Positions 15,359-22,541 of a stretch of DNA of 32,796 bases are shown piece by piece. A model generated the notes under the pieces. That model was not told the DNA's origin. It ran no database searches and saw only the letters and a program-made list of their open reading frames with translations. The translations under genes were made by a program, and so were the position numbers. Numbering within the stretch: the stretch's first letter is position 1; each line of letters begins with the position of its first letter. This DNA comes from Anaerolineales bacterium (GTDB lineage Bacteria; Chloroflexota; Anaerolineae; Anaerolineales; Anaerolineaceae): assembly GCA_020060485.1 (NCBI GenBank), contig JAGVAB010000072.1:1-32796 (forward strand), written 5' to 3'.

Positions 15359-16006
15359 TCATGAAACCTTTGAGCGCAGGAGGACAACTCCCAGCCAGAT
15401 GTACCATATAACCTGGCTGATGGCGAAGAGGCCCACCAGGTCGGTCAATCCGGGGAAGATGGTGGCAATACCCACTGCACCGACCAACAAGCCCAGGTAG
15501 TTTAGCATTTTTGGCAGAACGCCAACCCGCAGGGCAGCCAGGCTGATCAGCAGGCTCCACACGCCGCCGAGGATCTCGCCATTTCCGTTGCCGATGCCGC
15601 TGGCAATGGTTTCGATGGTCTGCCAGGTGAGGGCTGCCTGGGCCGGGTCTTTGGCGTACAGGGCAACCACGGGGGCAATGCCGGCATTGGAGATCATGCC
15701 GCTGGCGATGAGGGAGCCAGCCCAGATGAGGGCCACCACTGTGGCAAAGCGGGACAATGCAGGCGCACCGGATTTGAGCAGGTCATACATTGTCAAAGCC
15801 AGGGGGATGAGGATCAGACCGAAGAACACATACATGAGCAGGTTGGTCCAGAAGATGACGCCTTGTTTTTCAACAAGCAGGGCTGCCTTTTGGGCCGGGT
15901 CGGTGATGCTTGGATAGTTCAGCACAACGATGAAGAGGGCGAGGCCGATGATGTAGGCGGCGGCCAGATAGAATGCGGCGAGGCCGCCAATTTTTTGTGT
16001 TTTCAT
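15359..16006 (-). CDS. DUF4386-like six-helix membrane protein
   Basis: A 215-aa protein with six hydrophobic segments (about residues 8-30, 50-73, 85-105, 130-155, 160-180, 190-212). The string GGLAAFYLAAAYIIGLALF at the start and the ALIWAGSLIASGMI segment match the look of DUF4386 family proteins, whose function is unknown. AAGGA lies 7 nt before the ATG. It follows the XRE regulator on the same strand after a 60-nt gap that contains a palindrome, and could be part of that operon. The family call is by pattern only. Confidence 0.65.
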   Translation of the reverse strand: MKTQKIGGLAAFYLAAAYIIGLALFIVVLNYPSITDPAQKAALLVEKQGVIFWTNLLMYVFFGLILIPLALTMYDLLKSGAPALSRFATVVALIWAGSLIASGMISNAGIAPVVALYAKDPAQAALTWQTIETIASGIGNGNGEILGGVWSLLISLAALRVGVLPKMLNYLGLLVGAVGIATIFPGLTDLVGLFAISQVIWYIWLGVVLLRSKVS

Positions 16007-16027
16007 GATTTATTCCTTTTCGATTTT

Positions 16028-16050
16028 GTAACGACTGAAGTCGTCGCTAC
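16028..16050. repeat. Small REP-like palindrome
   Basis: GTAACGAC, TGAA, GTCGTCGCTAC: an imperfect inverted repeat between the XRE gene and the DUF4386-like gene. Palindromes of this type are commonly dispersed in intergenic regions. Only one clear copy was seen in this window. Confidence 0.45.
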
Positions 16051-16066
16051 AATGGGTTGGTTTTGC

Positions 16067-16294
16067 TCAGTTTGTTTCGCCTTCAGGTTCGTATGAAAAG
16101 ACTTCTTCCAGCGGAACCCCAAAGATGAGGGCGATACGGAAGGCCAGTTCCAGAGAGGGGGAGTATTTGTCCTGCTCCATGGCGATGATCGTCTGGCGGG
16201 TGACGCCTGCCTTCTCGGCCAGTTCTTTCTGTGTCATTTCATTGTGTTCAAAACGCAGTCTGCGGATATTGTTGGTGATGTGATATTTTTTCAT
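16067..16294 (-). CDS. XRE family helix-turn-helix regulator
   Basis: A 75-aa protein that is essentially one HTH_3 domain: [29 protein letters not shown], then [28 protein letters not shown]. This is the compact form (YgzD/Cro-like) that often accompanies a small membrane protein gene. Its ATG is 2 nt after the stop of the membrane partner, so the two are co-transcribed and probably coupled. The palindromic sites upstream of the partner are the likely binding targets, giving autoregulation (inference). Confidence 0.92.
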   Translation of the reverse strand: MKKYHITNNIRRLRFEHNEMTQKELAEKAGVTRQTIIAMEQDKYSPSLELAFRIALIFGVPLEEVFSYEPEGETN

Positions 16295-16296
16295 AT

Positions 16297-16743
16297 TCAG
16301 AATCCCCTGCGGTACAGAGCAAGTTGGGAGATGTCTTCAAATATGCCTGCAAGGATGCCGGAGAGGATCAGCAGGCTGAACATCAGCAGAGGCGATTGGC
16401 CCAGTACGAAAGTGAGCATGGACAAACCAACACAGATCGAATTGATGATGTAGGCGTTACGTGTTCCTTTGAGTTCAATGAGCTTGTCGCGCTCGTCTTC
16501 GACGAAGTCTTCTACTTCGTTGGTTTTGACCATTTGAATGGCACTGGAGACGATGTTAGCGAGGATGTTGCCAAGAATGTTGATCAGGATCATCAGTACG
16601 ATGATCACGCCCCACATGCGGAAGACCAGGCCGGGTACCAGCGGACCAGCCTGGTAGAACTGGTAAATCTTGATGCTGAAATAACCCAGAATGAGAAGAT
16701 GGCTGGCGAGGGCTACGACGATGCTTTTTTCTTTATAGGACAT
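16297..16743 (-). CDS. Four-helix membrane protein, partner of the XRE regulator
   Basis: A 148-aa protein with four hydrophobic segments (about residues 8-27, 40-65, 98-117, 120-140) and a charged cytoplasmic loop, [18 protein letters not shown], between the second and third. That loop is typical of the DUF2178-like membrane proteins paired with small XRE regulators. ATG 16743 was preferred over an in-frame one 12 nt upstream, because GGAGG lies 5 nt before it. The function of this family is unknown; such pairs are thought to sense a membrane state or antimicrobial, which is not tested here. Its promoter overlaps a perfect palindrome. Confidence 0.75.
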   Translation of the reverse strand: MSYKEKSIVVALASHLLILGYFSIKIYQFYQAGPLVPGLVFRMWGVIIVLMILINILGNILANIVSSAIQMVKTNEVEDFVEDERDKLIELKGTRNAYIINSICVGLSMLTFVLGQSPLLMFSLLILSGILAGIFEDISQLALYRRGF

Positions 16744-16766
16744 GTGAACCTCCAAGGTTTGATATG

Positions 16767-16783
16767 TTTTACATAATGTAAAA
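16767..16783. promoter_or_regulatory. 17-bp palindrome, proximal operator candidate
   Basis: TTTTACAT-A-ATGTAAAA, a perfect palindrome between the -10 box and the ATG of the membrane-partner gene. It shares the TTACAT half-site with the larger palindrome 1 nt away. Confidence 0.65.
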
Positions 16784-16808
16784 ATTATATTACATATAGT
16801 AATATAAT
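16784..16808. promoter_or_regulatory. 25-bp palindrome overlapping the XRE operon promoter
   Basis: Perfect 10-bp arms (ATTATATTAC / GTAATATAAT) around a 5-nt centre. On the minus strand a TTGACT -35 box followed by a 17-nt spacer puts the -10 box TACTAT inside this palindrome. A bound regulator would block RNA polymerase. Confidence 0.7.
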
Positions 16809-16850
16809 TCGCACATTAAGTCAAGAGAATTTGACTGATTTCCTGTATGG

Positions 16851-16897
16851 AATTTGCCATCTGATACTTTGAATCTTTGCGAAACAGCGCGAAAAAC
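16851..16897 (+). repeat. Dispersed ~46-bp repeat, copy 1
   Basis: The stretch beginning AATTTGCCATCTGA and containing CTTTGCGAAAC matches 20474-20520 with about seven differences over ~46 bases by hand alignment. Both copies are intergenic and in the same orientation. The rest of the 16809-17026 gap shows no gene. Confidence 0.7.
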
Positions 16898-17026
16898 CCC
16901 GGCTTTCACAACTACATGCCTGAGTAGTTTTATGATGTCTTGGGGTGCAGGTGGTTTTGACGGCAATGGGATACTGCGGTTATTGGGAGATCATCAGCTG
17001 AACAGGAAAATTTGGTTAGCGGTTGT

Positions 17027-17773
17027 TCATTCAGGCACAGAAAGTGCGCAGCGAAAACCGGTGCGGTGGTTCTGGCGGATCAGATGTGACGAATCCCGGA
17101 AAAAGGTTTGGGCATGCTGCCATGGTCCGGCAAAGGAGCCACCGCGCAGCGAGTAGTCCATGATGTGGGTTGGGCCGCTGGGATTGTGTTCAGGGGCATA
17201 CGAGTAGTAATCGAAGGCAAAGTAATCGTTGATCCACTCGGCGGCATTACCGGACATATCCAGCGCACCATAGGGACTGGCGCCTTTGGGAAAACTGCCC
17301 ACGGGCTGCAGGTGACCATAGCCAGCTTCTATGGTGTTGGCATTGGCAGGGTTCCAGGTGTTGCCCCAGGGGAAGATACGTCCATCAGTGCCGCGGGCGG
17401 CTTTTTCCCATTCCGCCTCGGTTGGCAGTCGCCTGCCCATCCAGCGGCAATAAGCATCCGCATCCCGCCAGATTACGTCCACCACCGGCAGGTCGGGGTC
17501 GCCGCCAGGTATGAATTCCCAGTTCTCATTTGTATAGCCAGATTTCTCGAGGAACACAGCAAAATCGGCATTGGTCACCTCGGTGCGATCAATCCAGTAG
17601 GCATCAAGATAAACCTGACGCTGAGGGCCATGTGACCGGATGTTGTCGTTGTTGCCCATGGTAAACCAGCCCTCGGGCACCAAGATCATGTCACTCTGCG
17701 GCGATTTGGCAGCGCAGGCGGACAGGATACAGATGCAGACCAGGCAGATCAGGTTATGGGGTCTTCGGAAAAT
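17027..17773 (-). CDS. Formylglycine-generating-enzyme-fold (SUMF1-like) lipoprotein
   Basis: A 248-aa protein of the FGE-sulfatase fold: LVPEGWFTMG, DAYWIDRTEVTNADFAVFL, RLPTEAEWEKAARG, FPWGN and LRGGSFAG appear in family order, ending TGFRCA. The two catalytic cysteines of true formylglycine-generating enzymes, expected shortly after RGGS, are missing, so sulfatase activation is unlikely and a binding or other role is more probable. There is no ATG, GTG or TTG near a good ribosome site. GGAGG lies 7 nt before an ATT codon (17773-17771), and starting there gives a textbook lipoprotein signal with the lipobox LSAC at residue 20. A TTG 41 codons upstream is the alternative but adds sequence without signal-peptide character. 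Confidence 0.82.
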   Translation of the reverse strand: MFRRPHNLICLVCICILSACAAKSPQSDMILVPEGWFTMGNNDNIRSHGPQRQVYLDAYWIDRTEVTNADFAVFLEKSGYTNENWEFIPGGDPDLPVVDVIWRDADAYCRWMGRRLPTEAEWEKAARGTDGRIFPWGNTWNPANANTIEAGYGHLQPVGSFPKGASPYGALDMSGNAAEWINDYFAFDYYSYAPEHNPSGPTHIMDYSLRGGSFAGPWQHAQTFFRDSSHLIRQNHRTGFRCALSVPE

Positions 17774-17984
17774 GGGTTCACCTCCAAAAATATGCACAGA
17801 GCAGTTTTTGGGGATGTATGGAAGGGTAAGTGTTGCCAGGATGTGCGGGTCGCTCTGATGACGGGTGATCGGAAGGGGTCTATTACAGTATGGCAATCTC
17901 TTATCCCTTCCAGCAGGGTAGATTGTTGTGGTCTTTGCCCTCGCATGGGCTGGGCAACGGCGTTCTCATATAAATTGTAGCAAA

Positions 17985-18773
17985 TCAGCGGAGGAATTCC
18001 AATGATTGGCGAATGGCTTGTACCACAGCCTGGGGTTGGTCACGCTGGATGAAGTGTCCGCATTCAGCAAGGATGACATGCTTGCCCAACGGCGGCGGCG
18101 GAAGCAGACTGGCGTGCAGCTCCAGCCAGGCGGCGTGCAGGCTTTGGCGCAGTTCCGGCGGGGCATCCATTTCGATCAGATTTGTGCCCGAGGTGATCAC
18201 GGTCACTGGCAGGTTGGGCGGCAGGGGAAAACCAGGCATGGCGGCAATGCTGGCCGGGAAGTCAATGCCTTCGCGGTTCTGGTCGGGGTGTTTGTAGCCT
18301 TCGCTCCAGAAGGAGCGGAAGCGCTGCAGGGAAGGGGATTCGCGGGGTTCAGCGGGGGGCAGCAAGGCGCTCATCGTGCTGAACTGGGCTTGGTGGGTGG
18401 GGTCAACCAGTATCAGCCCGGCGGTGTGATCAGGGTGCGCGGCAGCGAAACAGCGCACGATCCAGCCGCCGATGGATTGCCCAACCAGCAGACAGGGCGA
18501 TGGAAGATTTGCGATCTGTAAAAGACTGAACAGATCGTCTGCCAGATGCTGGATGGTGCGCGGGAGCGGGGCCGGGTCACTTGCACCGCGTCCGGCGCGG
18601 TCATAGCGTATCACACTGGCAAAGTCGGCCACGCCATCGAAGACAGGCTGCCATTCCTGGCTTTCCGTCAGCAGGCCGGTTTCCAGCACCACAACAGGCG
18701 CCGCCTGACCCGAATGCAGCGAAGTTTCGAGTGCCAGGCGACGCCCGTTGATCTCAATCAGCCTTTGGCTCAT
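17985..18773 (-). CDS. Alpha/beta hydrolase
   Basis: A 262-aa alpha/beta-hydrolase-fold protein. VVVLETGLLTESQEW forms the oxyanion-hole region, VIRYDRAGRGASDP is the typical strand 4 loop, and LVGQSIGGWI carries the nucleophile Ser100 in a GxSxG elbow. The catalytic His is in AECGHFIQRDQPQAV near the end, and LILVDPTHQ follows the nucleophile helix. It resembles the hydrolases related to haloalkane dehalogenases and lactonases, but Ser rather than Asp is the nucleophile. Its ATG overlaps the stop of the substrate-binding protein gene in an ATGA, so the two are translationally coupled and may handle the same compound, perhaps an ester or peptide (inference). Confidence 0.88.
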   Translation of the reverse strand: MSQRLIEINGRRLALETSLHSGQAAPVVVLETGLLTESQEWQPVFDGVADFASVIRYDRAGRGASDPAPLPRTIQHLADDLFSLLQIANLPSPCLLVGQSIGGWIVRCFAAAHPDHTAGLILVDPTHQAQFSTMSALLPPAEPRESPSLQRFRSFWSEGYKHPDQNREGIDFPASIAAMPGFPLPPNLPVTVITSGTNLIEMDAPPELRQSLHAAWLELHASLLPPPPLGKHVILAECGHFIQRDQPQAVVQAIRQSLEFLR

Positions 18774-20431
18774 TGGATGGGTTCGGCATAAATAGCCCAG
18801 AATCGCTGTCCGGGCAGCACCTCAATATTGGCGAAATTGGCGGCGTATACCACCGGGTCGTCCTGTTGGTAGAGGAAGATCCACGGGGCTTCTTCCCAGA
18901 TAACCTGGCTGATGTTGCAGTAAAGATCAATGGCATCACCTTCATCCCGGAATGTTCTGGCACTGCGCAGCCATTCATCCACCTGTGGGTTGCTGTAGTG
19001 GGAGGCGTTCAGCGGGCTGCCGGTTTGCAGAAGTTGCAGGGTGTAGTTGGCATGGGGGATGTTTCCCGGCCAGGAAAAGAGGTACAGGTCAACCATGTTT
19101 TCTTCTGACGGGGCGCTGAGTGCGGCCAGGTAGGTGTCCCAGTCCAGGGCTTCCACGGTTACCGGAAATTCCACAGCACGCAGGGATTCAGCTACTGCTT
19201 CGGCCACCTGCTCGCCTAGCGGGATGCGCCCGGCGGGCAGGATGAGCTTCAATTCGCGGTCCTGCGGGACGCCGGCATCGTTCAGCCGGGCAAAGGATTC
19301 GGCAATATCCTGGGAATAAGGCTGGCTGGCCGGGCAGCTTCCCAGATAGCCTTCCGGAACGGGAGAGGTGGATGGCTGTGCAGAACCAGCCAGAACATTG
19401 TCGATGATGGCTTGCTGGTCAATGGCATAGAGAAGCGCCTGACGCACCTGGGGATTATCCAGATTCGGCCGGGTGGTATTGATGCCCATGAAGACCTGAC
19501 GGAAGGGCGCACCGCGGTTGACAACCATCTCTGGTTGTGCAGCGAGAGCCTCCAGATCAGCAGGCGGCAGTTCAAGGGTCAGGTCAATTTCGCCATTCAG
19601 CAGCATTGCCCCGCGCCGGCCTGCTTCGGGCACGATCTGGATTTGAATGATGTCCATGAAGGGGCTGAAGCCCCAATAATCCATCCGGCGATGCAAGACG
19701 ATCTGCTCCTGATTGGGAGCACCAGCCAGCAGGTAAGGGCCGGTGCCAACCGGGGCTTGCAGGCCGAGGTTCTGGTAATCACCGGAATTGACAGGAATGC
19801 TGCCTGGTGAGAGCATGCCCAGATGAATGTCCGACAGGGCCATCAACAGGTCATTGGCGGGGGCGTTCAGATGAAGTTCCAGCCGGTGGTCGTCGATGAT
19901 CTTGATCTCGTTGATATTTTCAATGGCGCTGCGGGAAACCATCGGTGGTTCGAGGTTGGTGAAGCGCTCCAGGTTGAATTTGACTGCCTGGGCGTTGAAG
20001 GGTGTGCCATCGGAGAAGAAGACATCCTGCTGCAAGGCAAAGGAATAGACCAGGCCGTCGTCCGAGACCTCCCAGTCTGTGGCAAGCATGGGCAGCAATT
20101 CTCCCCAAGGGGAAAGACGGGTGAGGGTTTCCAGCAGATAGGGCAGAATGTTTTCCGCGGTTGTGGTGAACAGGGGGTCAAAATTGTCCACAGGTTCGGC
20201 GAACGCGATGCGGAAGGTATCCTGTTCGTCCGGGGGCAGCACCGACAAAGTATCGGCAGGTGCCAGGGATACCGGCGGGGTCAGGATGGTCAAATCCTGG
20301 GTGGGTACTGGCTGCAAAGCGGACACCACCGGGGAAAAGATTTGAGAGAGTGGAGATTGCGGCTTGCAGCCCACTAACAGGGCTGCAAGGATCACGGCGG
20401 GGATCAGACGCCAGGCAATTTTTATTTTCAT
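18770..20431 (-). CDS. ABC transporter substrate-binding lipoprotein, family 5 (oligopeptide type)
   Basis: A 553-aa extracytoplasmic lipoprotein with the lipobox LLVGC (Cys22), a Ser/Pro-rich linker of about 40 residues and an SBP_bac_5 domain. NFDPLFTTTAENILPYLLETLTRL, LATDWEVSDDGLVYSFAL, VFFSDGTPFNAQAVKFNLER and QALLYAIDQQAIIDNVLAG are the classic blocks of DppA/OppA/NikA-type binding proteins. They deliver peptides, nickel or other solutes to an ABC permease. No permease or ATPase gene is nearby, so it is an orphan. AAGGAG lies 9 nt before the ATG. It is coupled to the alpha/beta hydrolase downstream. Confidence 0.9.
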   Translation of the reverse strand: MKIKIAWRLIPAVILAALLVGCKPQSPLSQIFSPVVSALQPVPTQDLTILTPPVSLAPADTLSVLPPDEQDTFRIAFAEPVDNFDPLFTTTAENILPYLLETLTRLSPWGELLPMLATDWEVSDDGLVYSFALQQDVFFSDGTPFNAQAVKFNLERFTNLEPPMVSRSAIENINEIKIIDDHRLELHLNAPANDLLMALSDIHLGMLSPGSIPVNSGDYQNLGLQAPVGTGPYLLAGAPNQEQIVLHRRMDYWGFSPFMDIIQIQIVPEAGRRGAMLLNGEIDLTLELPPADLEALAAQPEMVVNRGAPFRQVFMGINTTRPNLDNPQVRQALLYAIDQQAIIDNVLAGSAQPSTSPVPEGYLGSCPASQPYSQDIAESFARLNDAGVPQDRELKLILPAGRIPLGEQVAEAVAESLRAVEFPVTVEALDWDTYLAALSAPSEENMVDLYLFSWPGNIPHANYTLQLLQTGSPLNASHYSNPQVDEWLRSARTFRDEGDAIDLYCNISQVIWEEAPWIFLYQQDDPVVYAANFANIEVLPGQRFWAIYAEPIQ

Positions 20432-20780
20432 GAACGATGTCTCCTTGCAGGATCAAAATACATCCAGAGTCAAAATTTGCCACCTGACACTTTGTGTCTT
20501 TGCGAAACGGGGCGAAAAAAATGCCAACCTTTGGGGTACCTTCCAGTGCGTTTGCCCCGTTAAAGCAAGCTCCCCTTCAGTTTTTGAGACCGCCACAGCC
20601 CGAGGAAAGCACTTGGGCTTCGCGATGACAGATCAATTTGTATTTTGAAATGAGTCTATATAAAACTGTGAGGTAGCTAGAATGATTATAGCATGAAGGA
20701 TTGGGGAGTTTGCCATGCCAGCGGCGGGATGTACCTGGTTTGGAATCTAAGAACCAGGGGGACAAGGTTCTTGTGCCAGG
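20432..20780. repeat. Gene-free region with dispersed repeat copy 2 and a hairpin
   Basis: Holds the second copy of the ~46-bp repeat (20474-20520), a REP-like stretch around 20595-20635, and a 7-bp perfect hairpin (CCTGGTT 20734-20740 with 20752-20758) downstream of the GGDEF gene. No T-tract follows it on the minus strand. No gene is supported. Confidence 0.6.
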
Positions 20781-22448
20781 TCAGCTCTTGAGGAAATCCG
20801 CGCAGATGGTCTGGTTGCGGCCCTGTTTTTTTGCCAAATACAGGGCTTTATCGGCGGCTTCACTGAGCAACCCCGCGGTCTTGAATTTGGCTTGCGAAGC
20901 GATCCCGCAGCTGAAAGTGACAGAAAATTCCTGGTCTTCTGCCTGATGGCTAAGGCTGGCAAATCCCTGGCGCAGTTCTTCCATCACCCGCACTGCGTTG
21001 ACAATGGGTGTATTGGGCAGAATGATGGCAAATTCCTCGCCGCCGTACCGGCCAATGACGTCTGTTCTGCGCAGGCGCTGCACCAACAGGCGGGAAAGGC
21101 TTTTCAGCACCCGGTCACCGGCAGCATGGCCATAGGTGTCGTTGACCGATTTGAAGCGATCGATATCGATCATGACATAAGCCATGGGCTGCTGGGTGCG
21201 GTCTGCGTAGAGCACTTCCTGTTCCAGCCGTTCCTTGACAGTGGAGTGGTTGAACAGGCCGGTCAGACCGTCGCGTACCATCAGGGCGCGCAGCTCGCGG
21301 TAGCGGGCGGCGCGGGTGGTTACCGACGAGATCAGGTGTTCTGGCTTCATGCTTTTGTCGAGGAAATCATCACCGCCGAGTTTCATTGCCTGCAATTGTT
21401 TATCCTTGTCCGTTTCGGCAGACAGGTACACGATTGGAATGCTGAGGTAGGTTTCAATCTGACGGATAAGGCGGGCCAGTTCCATGCCGGTGGCCACCGG
21501 CATGTACATATCCAGCAAGATCAGGTCGGGGTTAAAATCCTGCAAGGTGCCGGTAATTTCCATGGGGTCGGTTAGAATGCGGGTGTCAATTCCGGCATTT
21601 TGCAGTTTCTTGGCGTAGAAGGTGGCTTGAAAGCGTGAGTCTTCGATGAGCAGCACACGATAAGGGTTGAGACGGTCCTCGTCACTGGTGAAATGGTCGA
21701 GCGTGTCGATCAACGAACTGATATTGACTGGCTTTGGGAAGAAAGCCGTGCCGCCGGCCTTGACTGCTTGCAGGCGCATGTCCATGGAATCTTCTACGGA
21801 CATAAATAGGACAGGGATATGCGGCCATTCACTGCGGATCTCTTGCGCCGCATCCAGTCCGCCGGTGTGGCTTTCGGGAAAGATGACATCCATCAGGATT
21901 GCCTGGGGTGGTTTTTTCTGCACAGCGGCTTTGAGGTCTGCCGGAGAGGAGAAGGTTTGCAGTTGATAGCCAAAATAACCGATCTGGGCGGCCAGTTTTT
22001 CTGCCTGGAAAATATCGTCTTCTGCCAGATAGATCAGTTGATGTTTGCGTTCATTGCCAGCAGTGGATTGCGCATCCGCGAGAAGATCCTTCTCGTCTGC
22101 ATTGTCAGCGGCAGCCGGCTTTTCGGTGCGCAGCACCTGCCACAGGGTTTCGAATTCGATCTCGATTTCCTGAACGCGTTCTCTGGCTTGTTGAAAAACC
22201 TCGGTTTCTTCCAGGGCGGCTTTCAGATTGCGCGCAGCCAGTTCGGTTTGCTTGTAGCCCATTGCCTGGCAGGTGCCAATGAGCCTGTGCAACAGAAAGC
22301 GCATGCGGTTGATGGCGCTGGCATTCCATTCCCCCCTGATCGTTTCGCGCCAAGTGTTGTCCAAATCACGCAGCAGGTCAGCATTGTCTTCGAAAAAATC
22401 CTGCTGGTCTTCAGAATTTGGCTCCAGGATATGAAAAACAGGGTCCAT
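20781..22448 (-). CDS. HPt-REC-REC-GGDEF protein, probable diguanylate cyclase
   Basis: A 555-aa signalling protein. An N-terminal helical region (about 1-110) resembles a histidine phosphotransfer domain, with the candidate His in LLHRLIGTCQAMG. Two receiver domains follow (about 135-250 and 263-380), each with acidic pocket residues (AEDD, IEDS), the phosphoacceptor Asp (ILMDV, LLLDMYMP) and a switch Lys. The C-terminal GGDEF domain has DGLTGLFNH, MIDIDRFKSVNDTYGH and the active-site RYGGEEF, with the inhibitory-site pattern RRTD just before it. All look active, so c-di-GMP synthesis controlled by phosphorelay is likely. The second of two ATGs was chosen because AAGGA is 6 nt upstream of it. 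No partner kinase is adjacent. Confidence 0.88.
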   Translation of the reverse strand: MDPVFHILEPNSEDQQDFFEDNADLLRDLDNTWRETIRGEWNASAINRMRFLLHRLIGTCQAMGYKQTELAARNLKAALEETEVFQQARERVQEIEIEFETLWQVLRTEKPAAADNADEKDLLADAQSTAGNERKHQLIYLAEDDIFQAEKLAAQIGYFGYQLQTFSSPADLKAAVQKKPPQAILMDVIFPESHTGGLDAAQEIRSEWPHIPVLFMSVEDSMDMRLQAVKAGGTAFFPKPVNISSLIDTLDHFTSDEDRLNPYRVLLIEDSRFQATFYAKKLQNAGIDTRILTDPMEITGTLQDFNPDLILLDMYMPVATGMELARLIRQIETYLSIPIVYLSAETDKDKQLQAMKLGGDDFLDKSMKPEHLISSVTTRAARYRELRALMVRDGLTGLFNHSTVKERLEQEVLYADRTQQPMAYVMIDIDRFKSVNDTYGHAAGDRVLKSLSRLLVQRLRRTDVIGRYGGEEFAIILPNTPIVNAVRVMEELRQGFASLSHQAEDQEFSVTFSCGIASQAKFKTAGLLSEAADKALYLAKKQGRNQTICADFLKS

Positions 22449-22541
22449 TGCCATTCCTTTTTGAATTGCAGTGCCTTGTAAGTATTATAGGCGATTTGCA
22501 AGGAAAAAAATCATTGGAATTGTGAAATTGCCTGGCCGGGA

